A stretch of DNA of 17,002 bases, from the NCBI GenBank assembly GCA_034927285.1, contig JAYFQF010000019.1, positions 1-17,002 on the forward strand. Direction: 5' to 3'. Each line of letters begins with the position of its first letter. Within the stretch, counting starts at the first letter, position 1. This DNA is from JAYFQF01 sp034927285. Lineage in GTDB: Bacteria; Bacillota; Peptococcia; DRI-13; UBA5745. The notes beneath the pieces are model-generated. The model saw nothing but the letters and a program-made list of their open reading frames with translations. It had not been told where the DNA came from and did not search any database. Both the position numbers and the translations under genes were made by a program. Shown in pieces: positions 7,116 to 14,694 of the stretch.

Positions 7116-8858
7116 ATGAAAAAGTTACTGAGTTATATGAAAGGATATTGGGGATGGGCTGTGGCGGCGCCGCTTTTTATGCTGCTGGAAGTGATGATGG
7201 ACCTGCAGCAGCCCACCCTGATGTCCGATATTGTGGATATCGGCGTGGCTGCCGGCGACACAGCCTATATCTTCAGCACCGGCGGTAAAATGATGATCTG
7301 CGCTCTGGCGGGAGTCGTCGGCGGCCTGGGCTGTGCGGCCTGTTCTTCCGTAGCGGCGGTGGGGATGGCCGGCAAACTTCGGCAGGGGGTCTTTGAAAAA
7401 ATCCAGACTTTTTCTTTTGTAGAACTGGATAAATTCAAAACCGCATCGTTGATTACCCGGCTGACCAACGATGTGACCCAGGTGCAGCAGATTGTGATGA
7501 TGGCCCTGCGGCTGGCGGTCCGTTCGCCGCTGATCTTTTTGGGCAGTATCGTAATGGCCTTGCGGCTCAGTCCCAAATTAAGCCTGGTGCTGGCGATTTC
7601 CCTGCCGGTGCTTTTGGGCGGCGCCGGCATCCTGGTAAAATGGGCATTGCCCATTTTTTTGACCATGCAAAAAAAGCTGGACCGGATTAACGGCATCATG
7701 CGGGAAAACCTGCTGGGAGTTAAGGTAATCAAATCCTTTGTCAGCCAAAAGCAGGAGGAAAAGCGTTTTGAGGCGGCTAATCAGGATCTGAAAAACTGGA
7801 GCTTAAAAGCCATGAACAACCTGGTGATTTTGCTCCCTTTGGTGAACCTGGTCATGAATTTAAGCGTGGTAGCGGTGCTGTGGGCCGGCGGAGCCATGGC
7901 CATCGGCGGATCTTTGGAAATCGGCAAAATCATGGCGTTTATTAATTATCTGACGCAGATCCTTTCCTCGGTGATGATTTTAGTGATGATCAGCATGAAT
8001 CTCACCAGAGCAAAGGTTTCTGCGGACCGCCTGGCAGAGGTGCTGGATACCAGGGCAAGCATTACCGAAGAAAACTGCGCCGGTGACCCCGGGGAAATCC
8101 GGGAGCCGGAAAATTACGATATTGTTTTTGAAGACGTCTCCTTCCGTTATCATGAAGGCGGGCAGTGGGCGCTGAAAGAGATCAGCTTAACTTTTAAGCA
8201 GGGCGAAACCATCGGGATCATCGGCCCTACCGGCTCCGGGAAATCGACCCTGGTTTCTTTGATTCCCCGGCTGTACGATGCCACCCGGGGAAAAGTGATG
8301 ATCGGCGGCCTGGATGTGAGGCAAATGCCTTTGGCTTATCTCCGGGGGAAAATCGGCATGGTTTTGCAGGAGAGCATCCTTTTTTCCGGAGATATCCGGG
8401 AAAATCTGGGTTTTGGCAAAGATGACGTCACGGAGGAGGAAATGCTGGCGGCCTGCGCCGACGCCGAGGCCACGGTTTTACTGGAAGAAAAAGGCGAAGG
8501 CTTAAATGCCCGGGTGGAGCAGAGGGGGCGGAATTTTTCCGGAGGCCAGAAGCAGCGTTTGTCCATCGCCCGCACTTTAGTGCGGGATCCCCGGATCCTG
8601 ATTTTGGACGATTCCACCAGCGCCGTGGATATGATCACCGAAAGCAGGATCCGCAAGGCCCTGGACCGCCGCAAAGGCCGCTGCACTACCATCATTATCG
8701 CCCAGCGGGTGGCGGCCGTTATGGGAGCGGATAAGATTTTAGTGCTGGCTGAAGGGGAGGTACAGGCCTTCGGTGCCCATGAAGAAGTGCTGAAAACCAG
8801 CCCCATTTATCGCAGGATTGCCGCGGCCCAGCTGGGAGAGGGGGAAGCGGCGGGATGA
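7116..8858 (+). CDS. ABC exporter half-transporter, degenerate-site subunit
   Basis: The 580-residue protein is a type IV (ABCB-like) half-transporter, with a membrane domain in about the first 310 residues and an ATPase domain from about 340. Walker A is GPTGSGKS (370-377), the Q-loop lies in MVLQESILFS, and the signature is FSGGQ (474-478). The residue after Walker B Asp498 is Asp499 instead of the catalytic Glu, and the switch-loop His is replaced by Gln530. These are the hallmarks of the subunit that forms the degenerate site in heterodimeric exporters such as TM287/288, BmrCD and LmrCD. The ATG at 7116 starts the usual N-terminal membrane segment, whereas an earlier in-frame start at 6996 would lie inside the MarR gene. 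The stop overlaps the next gene by ATGA. Drug or lipid export is inferred; the substrate is unknown. Confidence 0.92.
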   Translation: MKKLLSYMKGYWGWAVAAPLFMLLEVMMDLQQPTLMSDIVDIGVAAGDTAYIFSTGGKMMICALAGVVGGLGCAACSSVAAVGMAGKLRQGVFEKIQTFSFVELDKFKTASLITRLTNDVTQVQQIVMMALRLAVRSPLIFLGSIVMALRLSPKLSLVLAISLPVLLGGAGILVKWALPIFLTMQKKLDRINGIMRENLLGVKVIKSFVSQKQEEKRFEAANQDLKNWSLKAMNNLVILLPLVNLVMNLSVVAVLWAGGAMAIGGSLEIGKIMAFINYLTQILSSVMILVMISMNLTRAKVSADRLAEVLDTRASITEENCAGDPGEIREPENYDIVFEDVSFRYHEGGQWALKEISLTFKQGETIGIIGPTGSGKSTLVSLIPRLYDATRGKVMIGGLDVRQMPLAYLRGKIGMVLQESILFSGDIRENLGFGKDDVTEEEMLAACADAEATVLLEEKGEGLNARVEQRGRNFSGGQKQRLSIARTLVRDPRILILDDSTSAVDMITESRIRKALDRRKGRCTTIIIAQRVAAVMGADKILVLAEGEVQAFGAHEEVLKTSPIYRRIAAAQLGEGEAAG

Positions 8859-10705
8859 CAAAGGAAAGAGAGAAACACGGATTCGGCGACGGACCCAGGC
8901 AGGGCGGCAGGCCCGGGGGTCCCGGCGGGTCAGGGGAACGGCTGTTGCGGGAGAAGGTGAAGCTGAAGGATTCCAAAGGCACTGTTTGGCGGCTATGGCG
9001 TTACCTGGAGGATAAAAAGTACCTGCTGTTTTTAGTCGCTTTGTTTTCCGTTATTTCCAGCGCCGTAACCATCCTGGGGATCCGGATCAACGGCAGCGTG
9101 GTAGATGATTTTGTGGCTGCCGGTGATCTGGGGGGACTGATCCGCATCTGCCTGCTTTTGACCGTCATGTATCTGGCCAGTACGGTAATCGTATTTATCC
9201 AGGGACGGATCATGATCAGGATCTCCCAAAACACTACCGCCCATATCCGGCAGGATCTTTTCCTGAAGCAGCAGAAGCTGCCGGTGAAATATTTTGATAC
9301 CCACGCCAGCGGCGATGTCATGAGCCGCCTGACCAATGATGTGGATAATATCAATATGGCCCTGTCTCAGAATCTGACCCAATTCTTTAACGGGGCGGTC
9401 GGTATCGCCGGCACCCTGATTGCCATGTTCTGGCTGAATCCTTTGCTGACCCTGATTTCTTTGGTCATGATCCCGGTAATGCTGGCCATCACTTATTTGC
9501 TGTCCAAATTTACCCGGCGGATCTACGTCAGACAGCAGCAGGAGCTGGGACAACTGAACGGTTTTGTGGAGGAAACCCTTTCCGGACAGAAGGCGGTGAT
9601 CCTTTTTGGCCAGGAAGGGAAAATGACCGAAAAGTTTGCCGAGATCAACGGCAGGCTGATGAAAAGCGCCATCTTGACATTGATCGGCACCGGAGCTCTG
9701 CCGCCGGTCATGAACCTGATCAACAATTTCACTTATCTGATTGTAGTGGCTGTGGGAAGTTATTTTGCCGTGAAAGGCTATGTCAGCGCCGGTATAGTGT
9801 TTTCCTTCATGCTCTATATGCGGAACTTTGCCCGTCCAATCAACGAGCTGTCCAACATGTTTACCACGATCCAGGGAGCCCTGGCCGGTGCGGAACGGGT
9901 CTTTGAGGTAATGGATGAGGAGCCGGAAAAAGACGAACCCGGCGCGGCAGAGATGCCCAGGCCCCAAGGCGACGTCGCGATGGAGCACATTGATTTTGCT
10001 TACGATCCCGGCAGCCCCGTTCTGAAGGATATCTGTTTTGCGGCAAAGCCCGGCACCATGACGGCCCTGGTAGGTCCCACGGGAGCCGGAAAAACCACCT
10101 TGATCAGCCTTTTGGTCCGGTTTTATGATCCGCAAAGGGGCAGAATTATTATAGACGGGCGGGATGAGAAAGACTTCACAAAAGACAGCCTGCGCTCCAA
10201 TATCGGCATGGTCTTGCAGGATACCTTTCTGTTTTCCGAGTCGATCCTGGATAATATCCGTTACGGCAGGCCCGACGCCAGCCGGGAGGAAGTGGTGGCC
10301 GCGGCCAAAATGGCCAACGCCCACAGCTTTATCCAAAGGCTGCCGGAGGGCTACGACACGGTGCTGGAGGATAATGGAGAAAACTTTTCCCAGGGCCAGC
10401 GGCAGCTTCTGTCTATCGCCCGCGTAATATTGGCAAGGCCTTCCCTCCTGATCCTGGACGAGGCTACTTCTTCCGTGGATACCGGCACCGAGCTGGAGAT
10501 CCAGGAGGCGCTGATGAAACTGATGCATGGGCGAACCAGCTTCGTTATCGCCCACCGGCTGTCCACTATCCGCCGGGCCCGGCAGATCCTGGTGGTAAAC
10601 GCCGGGCAAATCATCGAGCGGGGTACCCATGAAGAGCTTTTGGCCAGGGACGGCTTTTATGCCGGCCTTTATAACAGCCAGTTCCGGATGAGCCTGGTGG
10701 AATAA
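8855..10705 (+). CDS. ABC exporter half-transporter, catalytically canonical subunit
   Basis: The 616-residue half-transporter is the partner of the preceding gene, and its ATG overlaps the upstream TGA (ATGA). Walker A is GPTGAGKT (407-414), the Q-loop lies in MVLQDTFLFS, catalytic Glu536 follows Walker B Asp535, and His567 is the switch histidine. Its signature is altered to FSQGQ (511-515). In heterodimers of this class the partner's intact SGGQ completes the active site formed by this subunit, and the altered signature faces the degenerate site. The motif pattern of the two genes is therefore complementary. A soluble extension of about 40 residues rich in Gly, Pro and charged residues precedes the first membrane helix, and it is longer than usual. 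Co-regulation with the partner by the MarR protein is inferred. Confidence 0.92.
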   Translation: MTKEREKHGFGDGPRQGGRPGGPGGSGERLLREKVKLKDSKGTVWRLWRYLEDKKYLLFLVALFSVISSAVTILGIRINGSVVDDFVAAGDLGGLIRICLLLTVMYLASTVIVFIQGRIMIRISQNTTAHIRQDLFLKQQKLPVKYFDTHASGDVMSRLTNDVDNINMALSQNLTQFFNGAVGIAGTLIAMFWLNPLLTLISLVMIPVMLAITYLLSKFTRRIYVRQQQELGQLNGFVEETLSGQKAVILFGQEGKMTEKFAEINGRLMKSAILTLIGTGALPPVMNLINNFTYLIVVAVGSYFAVKGYVSAGIVFSFMLYMRNFARPINELSNMFTTIQGALAGAERVFEVMDEEPEKDEPGAAEMPRPQGDVAMEHIDFAYDPGSPVLKDICFAAKPGTMTALVGPTGAGKTTLISLLVRFYDPQRGRIIIDGRDEKDFTKDSLRSNIGMVLQDTFLFSESILDNIRYGRPDASREEVVAAAKMANAHSFIQRLPEGYDTVLEDNGENFSQGQRQLLSIARVILARPSLLILDEATSSVDTGTELEIQEALMKLMHGRTSFVIAHRLSTIRRARQILVVNAGQIIERGTHEELLARDGFYAGLYNSQFRMSLVE

Positions 10706-10711
10706 CCGCCT

Positions 10712-10741
10712 TTGACGTTTACAGTATGTTTTCTTGATAAA
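10712..10741 (+). promoter_or_regulatory. Possible promoter of the xpaC-telA module
   Basis: TTGACG (10712-10717) is a good -35 box. The best -10 candidate is GATAAA (10736-10741) at 18 bases, with four of six positions. It lies just after the exporter stop codon and upstream of both leader hairpins, so it would make a leader of about 100 bases. The weak -10 keeps confidence low. Confidence 0.4.
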
Positions 10742-10778
10742 AACGCCGTCTTGATATATATTAATGACAAGAGGCGTT
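10742..10778 (+). other. Imperfect inverted repeat in the xpaC leader
   Basis: AACGCC-g-TCTTG (10742-10753) pairs with CAAGA-GGCGTT (10768-10778). This gives an 11-bp stem with one bulged G and an AT-rich loop of 14 bases. On the plus strand no T run follows. On the minus strand the arm is followed by five T residues. It may be an operator, an RNA leader structure or a weak terminator. Confidence 0.5.
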
Positions 10779-10788
10779 AATTGGCGGG

Positions 10789-10822
10789 AAAGACCTCTGT
10801 ACAAAATGTGCGGAGGTCTTTT
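10789..10822 (+). terminator. Terminator-like hairpin (possible attenuator) upstream of xpaC
   Basis: AAAGACCTC (10789-10797) and GAGGTCTTT (10813-10821) form a perfect 9-bp stem with a 15-base loop, followed by one more T and then CGG. It could end the exporter operon transcript. If the promoter at 10712 is used, it would instead act as an attenuator in the xpaC leader. The short T run makes efficiency uncertain. Confidence 0.5.
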
Positions 10823-10827
10823 CGGAT

Positions 10828-10848
10828 ATGGGGGGATTCTCCAAGTGA
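10828..10848 (+). CDS. Possible 6-codon leader ORF overlapping the xpaC start
   Basis: ATG at 10828 codes for MGGFSK and stops at TGA 10846-10848, overlapping the GTG start of the next gene as GTGA. A GGAGGT (10812-10817) lies ten bases upstream of this ATG, a better ribosome binding site than anything tightly spaced before the GTG. The GGAGGT is inside the right arm of the hairpin, so its access could be controlled. This may be chance. Confidence 0.25.
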   Translation: MGGFSK

Positions 10849-11531
10849 AAAAAGAAGTATTGAGAAAATCTGTGGTGCCGTTTTACCTGGTGGGAGCGGT
10901 GTGGCTGATTTATGCGGCACTTTTCCCGCTGTACCGGCTGATCGATTTCCTCTGGCTGATCCTGATTTCCTTTACCGTATATGAGGTGAGCCGTCGGATA
11001 TTCAAAGGCAAGGCGGAGCTGGTGGAGGTGGAAGAGCCGAAGGTAGCCACAGGAAACGCCAAAGCCGATGAGATGATCGCCGAGGGCAAGGCTTATCTGC
11101 GGGAAATCCGGGCGGTAAACGACGCCATAGCCCAGCCTGCCCTGGGAGAAAAAATCGGCAGACTGGAAGAGGTCAGCCGGAAAATCTTCAGCCACGTAGC
11201 TGAAAATCCCGGGAAGGCATCGGATATCCGCCGCTTCCTGGAATATTATCTGCCGGTGATGCTGAAGCTGCTGAAAGCTTACGATACCCTGAGCCGTCAG
11301 GGGGTCAGAGGCGAAAATATCAGCCAGGCTATGGACAGGATCGAGGGCGTCATGGATACGGTGGTGAAGGCCTTTGAAAATCAGCTGGATACGCTTTTCC
11401 AGGACAAGGCCCTGGATATCGCCACCGATATCACGGTGCTGCAATCCATGCTGGCCCGGGAGGGTCTGATTGAGGATCGACTCACGGCGGAGGAACCGGA
11501 AAAGGTGCCGGAAATCCGGCTGAAGCTTTGA
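10845..11531 (+). CDS. xpaC: XpaC-like membrane protein (5-bromo-4-chloroindolyl phosphate hydrolysis family)
   Basis: The 228-residue protein opens with two closely spaced hydrophobic helices (about residues 10-27 and 31-48, VVPFYLVGAVWLIYAALF and the following segment). A long soluble, helical domain rich in Glu, Lys and Leu follows. This layout and the wording of the helices match the XpaC family, which is usually encoded directly before TelA-like proteins. The historical name comes from an effect on X-phos staining; the true biochemical role is unknown. The GTG at 10845 is preferred because it begins the conserved KKEVLRKS segment. In-frame ATGs at 10764 and 10806 have no ribosome binding site and sit in the leader hairpins. 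The telA gene follows after 95 bases. Membrane-envelope stress function is inferred from its neighbours. Confidence 0.75.
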   Translation: MKKEVLRKSVVPFYLVGAVWLIYAALFPLYRLIDFLWLILISFTVYEVSRRIFKGKAELVEVEEPKVATGNAKADEMIAEGKAYLREIRAVNDAIAQPALGEKIGRLEEVSRKIFSHVAENPGKASDIRRFLEYYLPVMLKLLKAYDTLSRQGVRGENISQAMDRIEGVMDTVVKAFENQLDTLFQDKALDIATDITVLQSMLAREGLIEDRLTAEEPEKVPEIRLKL

Positions 11532-11626
11532 GAAAAAGCCACCGGATATTCTTTGGATGAAAGCCCTTATATATTCATACGGGAATGAAAGTTATATGCG
11601 GGGAATGAACGATAAAGGAGCGGATA

Positions 11627-12793
11627 ATGATGACGGAAAAAATCCAGTTGACTTTAGGCGAAGAAACGGAAAGCCCATTGAAAGACCTGCAGGCCATCGC
11701 GGCCCAGGCCGACCGGCTGCCGGCGGCAGAAAACCCTCCGACGCCTAAAGCGGTTCTGGACATGAGCAGTCTGACGCCGGAGGAGCAGGTCCAGGTCAGG
11801 GACTTTGCCGAGAAAATCGACCTGTCCAATGCCACTCAGATTCTGCAGTACGGCGCCGGCGCCCAGAAGAAAATTTCCAATTTTTCAGAGGCCGCCCTTT
11901 CCAGTGTCCGGACCAAGGATCTGGGAGAGGTGGGAGATATGATCACCGATCTGGTGGTGGAACTGAAAGGCTTTGACGTGGATGAGGAAAGCAAAGGGAT
12001 CTTTGGTTTTTTCAAAAAGGGCGTTAATAAGCTGGAAGGCCTGAAAGCGAAATATGATAAAGCCGAAGTCAATGTCGACAAGATCTGCGGTATCCTGGAA
12101 AACCACCAGATCCAGCTGATGAAAGATATCGCTATGCTGGATCAGATGTATGATACGAACCTGGTTTATTTAAAAGAGCTGGCCATGTATATCCTGGCCG
12201 GGAAAAAACGCCTGGAGGAAGCCCGGGCCACGACCTTGCCGAAGCTTTTGGAAAAGGCCACGGAAAGCGGCCTGCCGGAGGAGGCCCAGGCCGCCAATGA
12301 TTTCGCCGGGCTGTGCGACCGCTTTGAAAAGAAGGTCCACGATCTGGAGCTGACCCGGATGGTATCTATCCAGATGGCTCCGCAGATCCGCCTGATTCAG
12401 AATAACGATTCTTTAATGGCGGAGAAAATCCAGACCAGCCTGGTGAATACGATCCCTTTGTGGAAGAGCCAGATGGTGCTGGCCCTGGGCTTGGCTCACA
12501 GCCAAAGCGCCATGGAGGCCCAGCGGGAAGTCAGCCAAATGACCAACGAGCTGTTGAGGAAAAACTCCGAGAAGCTGAAGATGGGGACCATCGAAACGGC
12601 AAAGGAGTCGGAGCGGGGCATCGTGGATATCGAGACGCTGAAAAAGACCAATCAGAATCTGATCGAGACCCTGGACGAAGTGGTGAAAATCCAGAACGAG
12701 GGCCGTATCAGAAGGCGGCAGGCGGAAGACGAGCTGGGCCGTATCGAAGGCCAGCTGAAGCAGAAGCTTCTGGAAGTAAATAAAGGAAAATAA
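11627..12793 (+). CDS. telA: TelA-like toxic anion resistance protein
   Basis: The 388-residue protein matches the TelA/KlaA family in length and layout. A variable N-terminus is followed by an all-helical, coiled-coil-rich body with no membrane segment or signal peptide. Family-typical stretches include IFGFFKKGVNKLEGLKAKYD, the central LDQMYDTNLVYLKELAMYI and the late IPLWKSQMVLALGL. Members are linked to tellurite and other toxic anion resistance, but many housekeeping copies have no proven substrate. Start at ATG 11627 follows AAAGGAG (11614-11620) with a spacing of six bases; a second ATG is adjacent. The gene lies between xpaC and a lemA-like gene with four bases to the latter, so it is part of the same module. 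It probably acts at the inner face of the membrane with XpaC (inference). Confidence 0.88.
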   Translation: MMTEKIQLTLGEETESPLKDLQAIAAQADRLPAAENPPTPKAVLDMSSLTPEEQVQVRDFAEKIDLSNATQILQYGAGAQKKISNFSEAALSSVRTKDLGEVGDMITDLVVELKGFDVDEESKGIFGFFKKGVNKLEGLKAKYDKAEVNVDKICGILENHQIQLMKDIAMLDQMYDTNLVYLKELAMYILAGKKRLEEARATTLPKLLEKATESGLPEEAQAANDFAGLCDRFEKKVHDLELTRMVSIQMAPQIRLIQNNDSLMAEKIQTSLVNTIPLWKSQMVLALGLAHSQSAMEAQREVSQMTNELLRKNSEKLKMGTIETAKESERGIVDIETLKKTNQNLIETLDEVVKIQNEGRIRRRQAEDELGRIEGQLKQKLLEVNKGK

Positions 12794-12797
12794 AGAA

Positions 12798-13346
12798 ATG
12801 GAGATTTTAAAAAAACAATCCACGGCAATTGCCGTCATGATTTTGATGATCGTTGCCGCCGCATTATACGGCGGCCATTCGTCGTTATCCGATTTGCGGG
12901 ACCGGGCGCAACAGGTATTTTATCTGGGGGAGGCCGGCGACGGTATCGGTATCCGGAGTGATTTGCAGGAGAGAGCGGACAGCGCCTACAACCTGGTGAC
13001 GGTGGCCAGAAGGTACCTGCCGGAGACCGACGAGTCCCTCCAAGGGGTGCTTCTGGCCCGGCAAGCCCTGGATCAAGCCGCTTCCGTCAGCGAAATGGCT
13101 AAGGCGGACCAGGCCCTGGAAGAGGCGGTAAAGGATTTGTTAAGCAAGCTGGAGGAGGTAAATCTGGCGGAAAAGGACGCTCCCTATCCCCAGCGTCTGT
13201 ACGACAGTTTTCGTTCCCGGGGCGACACCATCAGTCACGACCCTTATAACCGGCATGCCGCTGAGTTTAATGAAACGCTTTCGGAGTTTCCGGCGAATCT
13301 TTTTTCCCGGCTGACCGGAGTAAAGGAACTGGAGCTTTTCCGTTGA
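12798..13346 (+). CDS. Diverged LemA-family membrane protein
   Basis: The 182-residue protein has one N-terminal membrane helix (about residues 9-24) and a helical-bundle domain. Family resemblance shows in the DLQERADSAYNLVTVARRYL segment, which corresponds to the LemA DLxRRADLIPNLV region. It also shows in the C-terminal DPYNRHAAEFNETLSEFP and FSRLTGVKELELF, which correspond to YN-xxVxxFNxxLxxFP and the final GF-xxxxxF. Length is close to the family norm of about 185, but the middle is unusually diverged. The ATG lies four bases after the telA stop, with AAAGGAA upstream within the telA end. LemA proteins are often encoded next to TPM-domain proteins, as here. Their molecular role is not established. 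Confidence 0.75.
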   Translation: MEILKKQSTAIAVMILMIVAAALYGGHSSLSDLRDRAQQVFYLGEAGDGIGIRSDLQERADSAYNLVTVARRYLPETDESLQGVLLARQALDQAASVSEMAKADQALEEAVKDLLSKLEEVNLAEKDAPYPQRLYDSFRSRGDTISHDPYNRHAAEFNETLSEFPANLFSRLTGVKELELFR

Positions 13347-13362
13347 AAGGAGCTGAAGACCC

Positions 13363-14589
13363 ATGGGAGCTGAAAAAGTGACAGGAGGAAAAAAGGGGGT
13401 AGCCGGGGTTTTCCTGACCCTGCTGCTTCTGCTGAATTTCCTGGCTCTGCCGGCACTGGCGGCGCCCAAGGTGCCGGCCTATCAGGAGGGCTACGGTTAT
13501 GCCGCCGACCTGGCCGATGTGTTGAGCAGCGAGACCCTGGAGCATATCAATGAGGTAAACCGTCAGCTGTCGTCATCCTGCGGCGCCGAGATCATGGTGG
13601 TCACCGTGGACTTTCTGGATGGGGCGGAAATCGAGGATTATGCCTATACTCTTTTTAACGACTGGGCCATTGGTTCGGCGGAAAAGAACAACGGGATCCT
13701 CTTGCTTCTGGCCATCGGCGAGGACAACTATTATGCCATGCAGGGCAAAGGCCTGGAGGATAGTTTCGACAGCGGCCTGTTAGGAGATTATCTTTACGAA
13801 TATCTGGAAGAGGACTTCGCCGCCGGCAATTATGATGCCGGCGTAATAAAGGTATTCGACGCCATGGCGGGAAAAGTTGCCGACATCTATGGCGTGGGAG
13901 AGAGCAGCGGCGGCAGCGGCGATACAGCGGACAGCGGCACGGGTCAGCCCAACGCTTACGTGGATGACGGACAGCGGTATCCGGAAAATGACCGGCTGTC
14001 CCACCGGAGAGGGCCGGGCGCCGGCTTTGTCATGATGATTTTTTTGGTAGTCCTGCTAATTTTGATGGCGATCATTTTTGCCGCGATTCTGCGGGATATA
14101 AAAAATAAGAACCGACGGCCTCCGGGCGCAGGCCCGGGAGGATGGACTGAAGGAAGAAGAGTGGTTTACCGCCCGCTGATCCTGGGAGGCTGGCGAAGCT
14201 ATCCCCGTCCTTTAAGACCGCCGCATCCGCCCAGACCGGCCCGCCATCCCAAGTCTATACCTCACCAAAAGCCGGCAGGCGGATCTTCCGGAAAATCCCC
14301 CGGGAATAAGAACGGACGGCCTCCCGGCGGCTTTGGCGGTTTCGGCGGCTTTGGCGGCTTTGGCGGCGGCACAGGCGGCCGCATGGGCGGCGGCGGCTCC
14401 AGCCGGGGCGGCGGCGCCGGCAGACGTTCCGGCGGTTTTGGCAGCTTCGGCGGCGGCGCAGGCGGTTTCGGCGGCAGTCGTATGGGCGGCGGTTTTGGCG
14501 GCGGTTTTGGCGGCGGTTTTGGCGGCGGCTTTGGCGGCCGTATGGGGGGCGGCGGTTCCAGCCGGGGCGGCGGCGCCGGCAGACGCTGA
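13363..14589 (+). CDS. TPM-domain (YgcG-like) secreted or membrane protein with long Gly-rich tail
   Basis: The 408-residue protein has a signal peptide, with a basic start, a Leu-rich core and an ALA|A cleavage-like site near residue 33. A TPM domain follows at about 40-180, including the VPAYQEGYGYAADLADVLS start, AEIMVVTVDFLDG and the NNGILLLLAI strand. A Ser/Gly linker leads to a membrane helix at about 222-245 and then a basic Pro-rich region. A Gly-rich tail from about residue 320 ends in GGGSSRGGGAGRR. The TPM domain would face outside and the tail the cytoplasm. TPM domains are linked to acid phosphatase activity and photosystem repair in plants; the bacterial role is unknown. AAAGGAG (13346-13352) supports the ATG at 13363. 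The gene is the last of the xpaC-telA-lemA module. Tails ending in SSRGGGAGRR are common here, but this one looks expanded by duplication. Confidence 0.82.
   Translation: MGAEKVTGGKKGVAGVFLTLLLLLNFLALPALAAPKVPAYQEGYGYAADLADVLSSETLEHINEVNRQLSSSCGAEIMVVTVDFLDGAEIEDYAYTLFNDWAIGSAEKNNGILLLLAIGEDNYYAMQGKGLEDSFDSGLLGDYLYEYLEEDFAAGNYDAGVIKVFDAMAGKVADIYGVGESSGGSGDTADSGTGQPNAYVDDGQRYPENDRLSHRRGPGAGFVMMIFLVVLLILMAIIFAAILRDIKNKNRRPPGAGPGGWTEGRRVVYRPLILGGWRSYPRPLRPPHPPRPARHPKSIPHQKPAGGSSGKSPGNKNGRPPGGFGGFGGFGGFGGGTGGRMGGGGSSRGGGAGRRSGGFGSFGGGAGGFGGSRMGGGFGGGFGGGFGGGFGGRMGGGGSSRGGGAGRR
14374..14585 (+). repeat. Duplicated C-terminal Gly-rich block in the TPM gene
   Basis: A 53-bp segment coding for GGRMGGGGSSRGGGAGRR occurs at 14374-14426 and again, with few changes, at 14533-14585 as the true C-terminus. 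The two are 159 bp apart, exactly 53 codons. Between them a GGCGGCGGTTTT-type 12-bp unit coding for GGGF repeats about four times. This fits an internal tandem duplication of the original tail. Confidence 0.8.
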
Positions 14590-14602
14590 AGAAGCCTGGG
14601 AA

Positions 14603-14632
14603 GCCGGGAATCCCGGCAAAAATTGTTGTTTT
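14603..14632 (+). terminator. Probable terminator of the xpaC-telA-lemA-TPM module
   Basis: GCCGGG (14603-14608) and CCCGGC (14612-14617) form a very GC-rich 6-bp stem with a 3-base loop, 14 bases after the stop. The downstream tract is AAAAATTGTTGTTTT rather than a clean T run, so efficiency is uncertain. Confidence 0.5.
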
Positions 14633-14646
14633 CTGAAGAATTCCTC

Positions 14647-14675
14647 TTGACAAAAACAGAGGAAGAAGCTATATT
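14647..14675 (+). promoter_or_regulatory. Near-consensus sigma-A promoter of rubrerythrin
   Basis: TTGACA (14647-14652, perfect) and TATATT (14670-14675, five of six) are separated by 17 bases. The predicted start near 14682 gives a leader of about 134 bases before the ATG. A 7-bp inverted repeat, TTCCTCT (14641-14647) and AGAGGAA (14658-14664), surrounds the -35 box. Confidence 0.85.
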
Positions 14676-14679
14676 AAGA

Positions 14680-14694
14680 CAGTAATGATTATCA
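14680..14694 (+). promoter_or_regulatory. Fur/PerR-like box over the rubrerythrin start point
   Basis: CAGTAATGATTATCA matches the Fur 7-1-7 pattern TGATAATNATTATCA at 11 of 14 positions, with a perfect right half, and the PerR pattern TTATAATNATTATAA at 10 of 14. It lies over the predicted start point, where a bound repressor would block initiation. PerR control of rubrerythrin is established in clostridia; which regulator acts here is inferred. Confidence 0.6.

Noticed and set aside
9032..10804. 590-codon open frame on the minus strand
   Set aside because: It is antisense to the second ABC subunit, whose motifs are all intact. The translation has no family resemblance.
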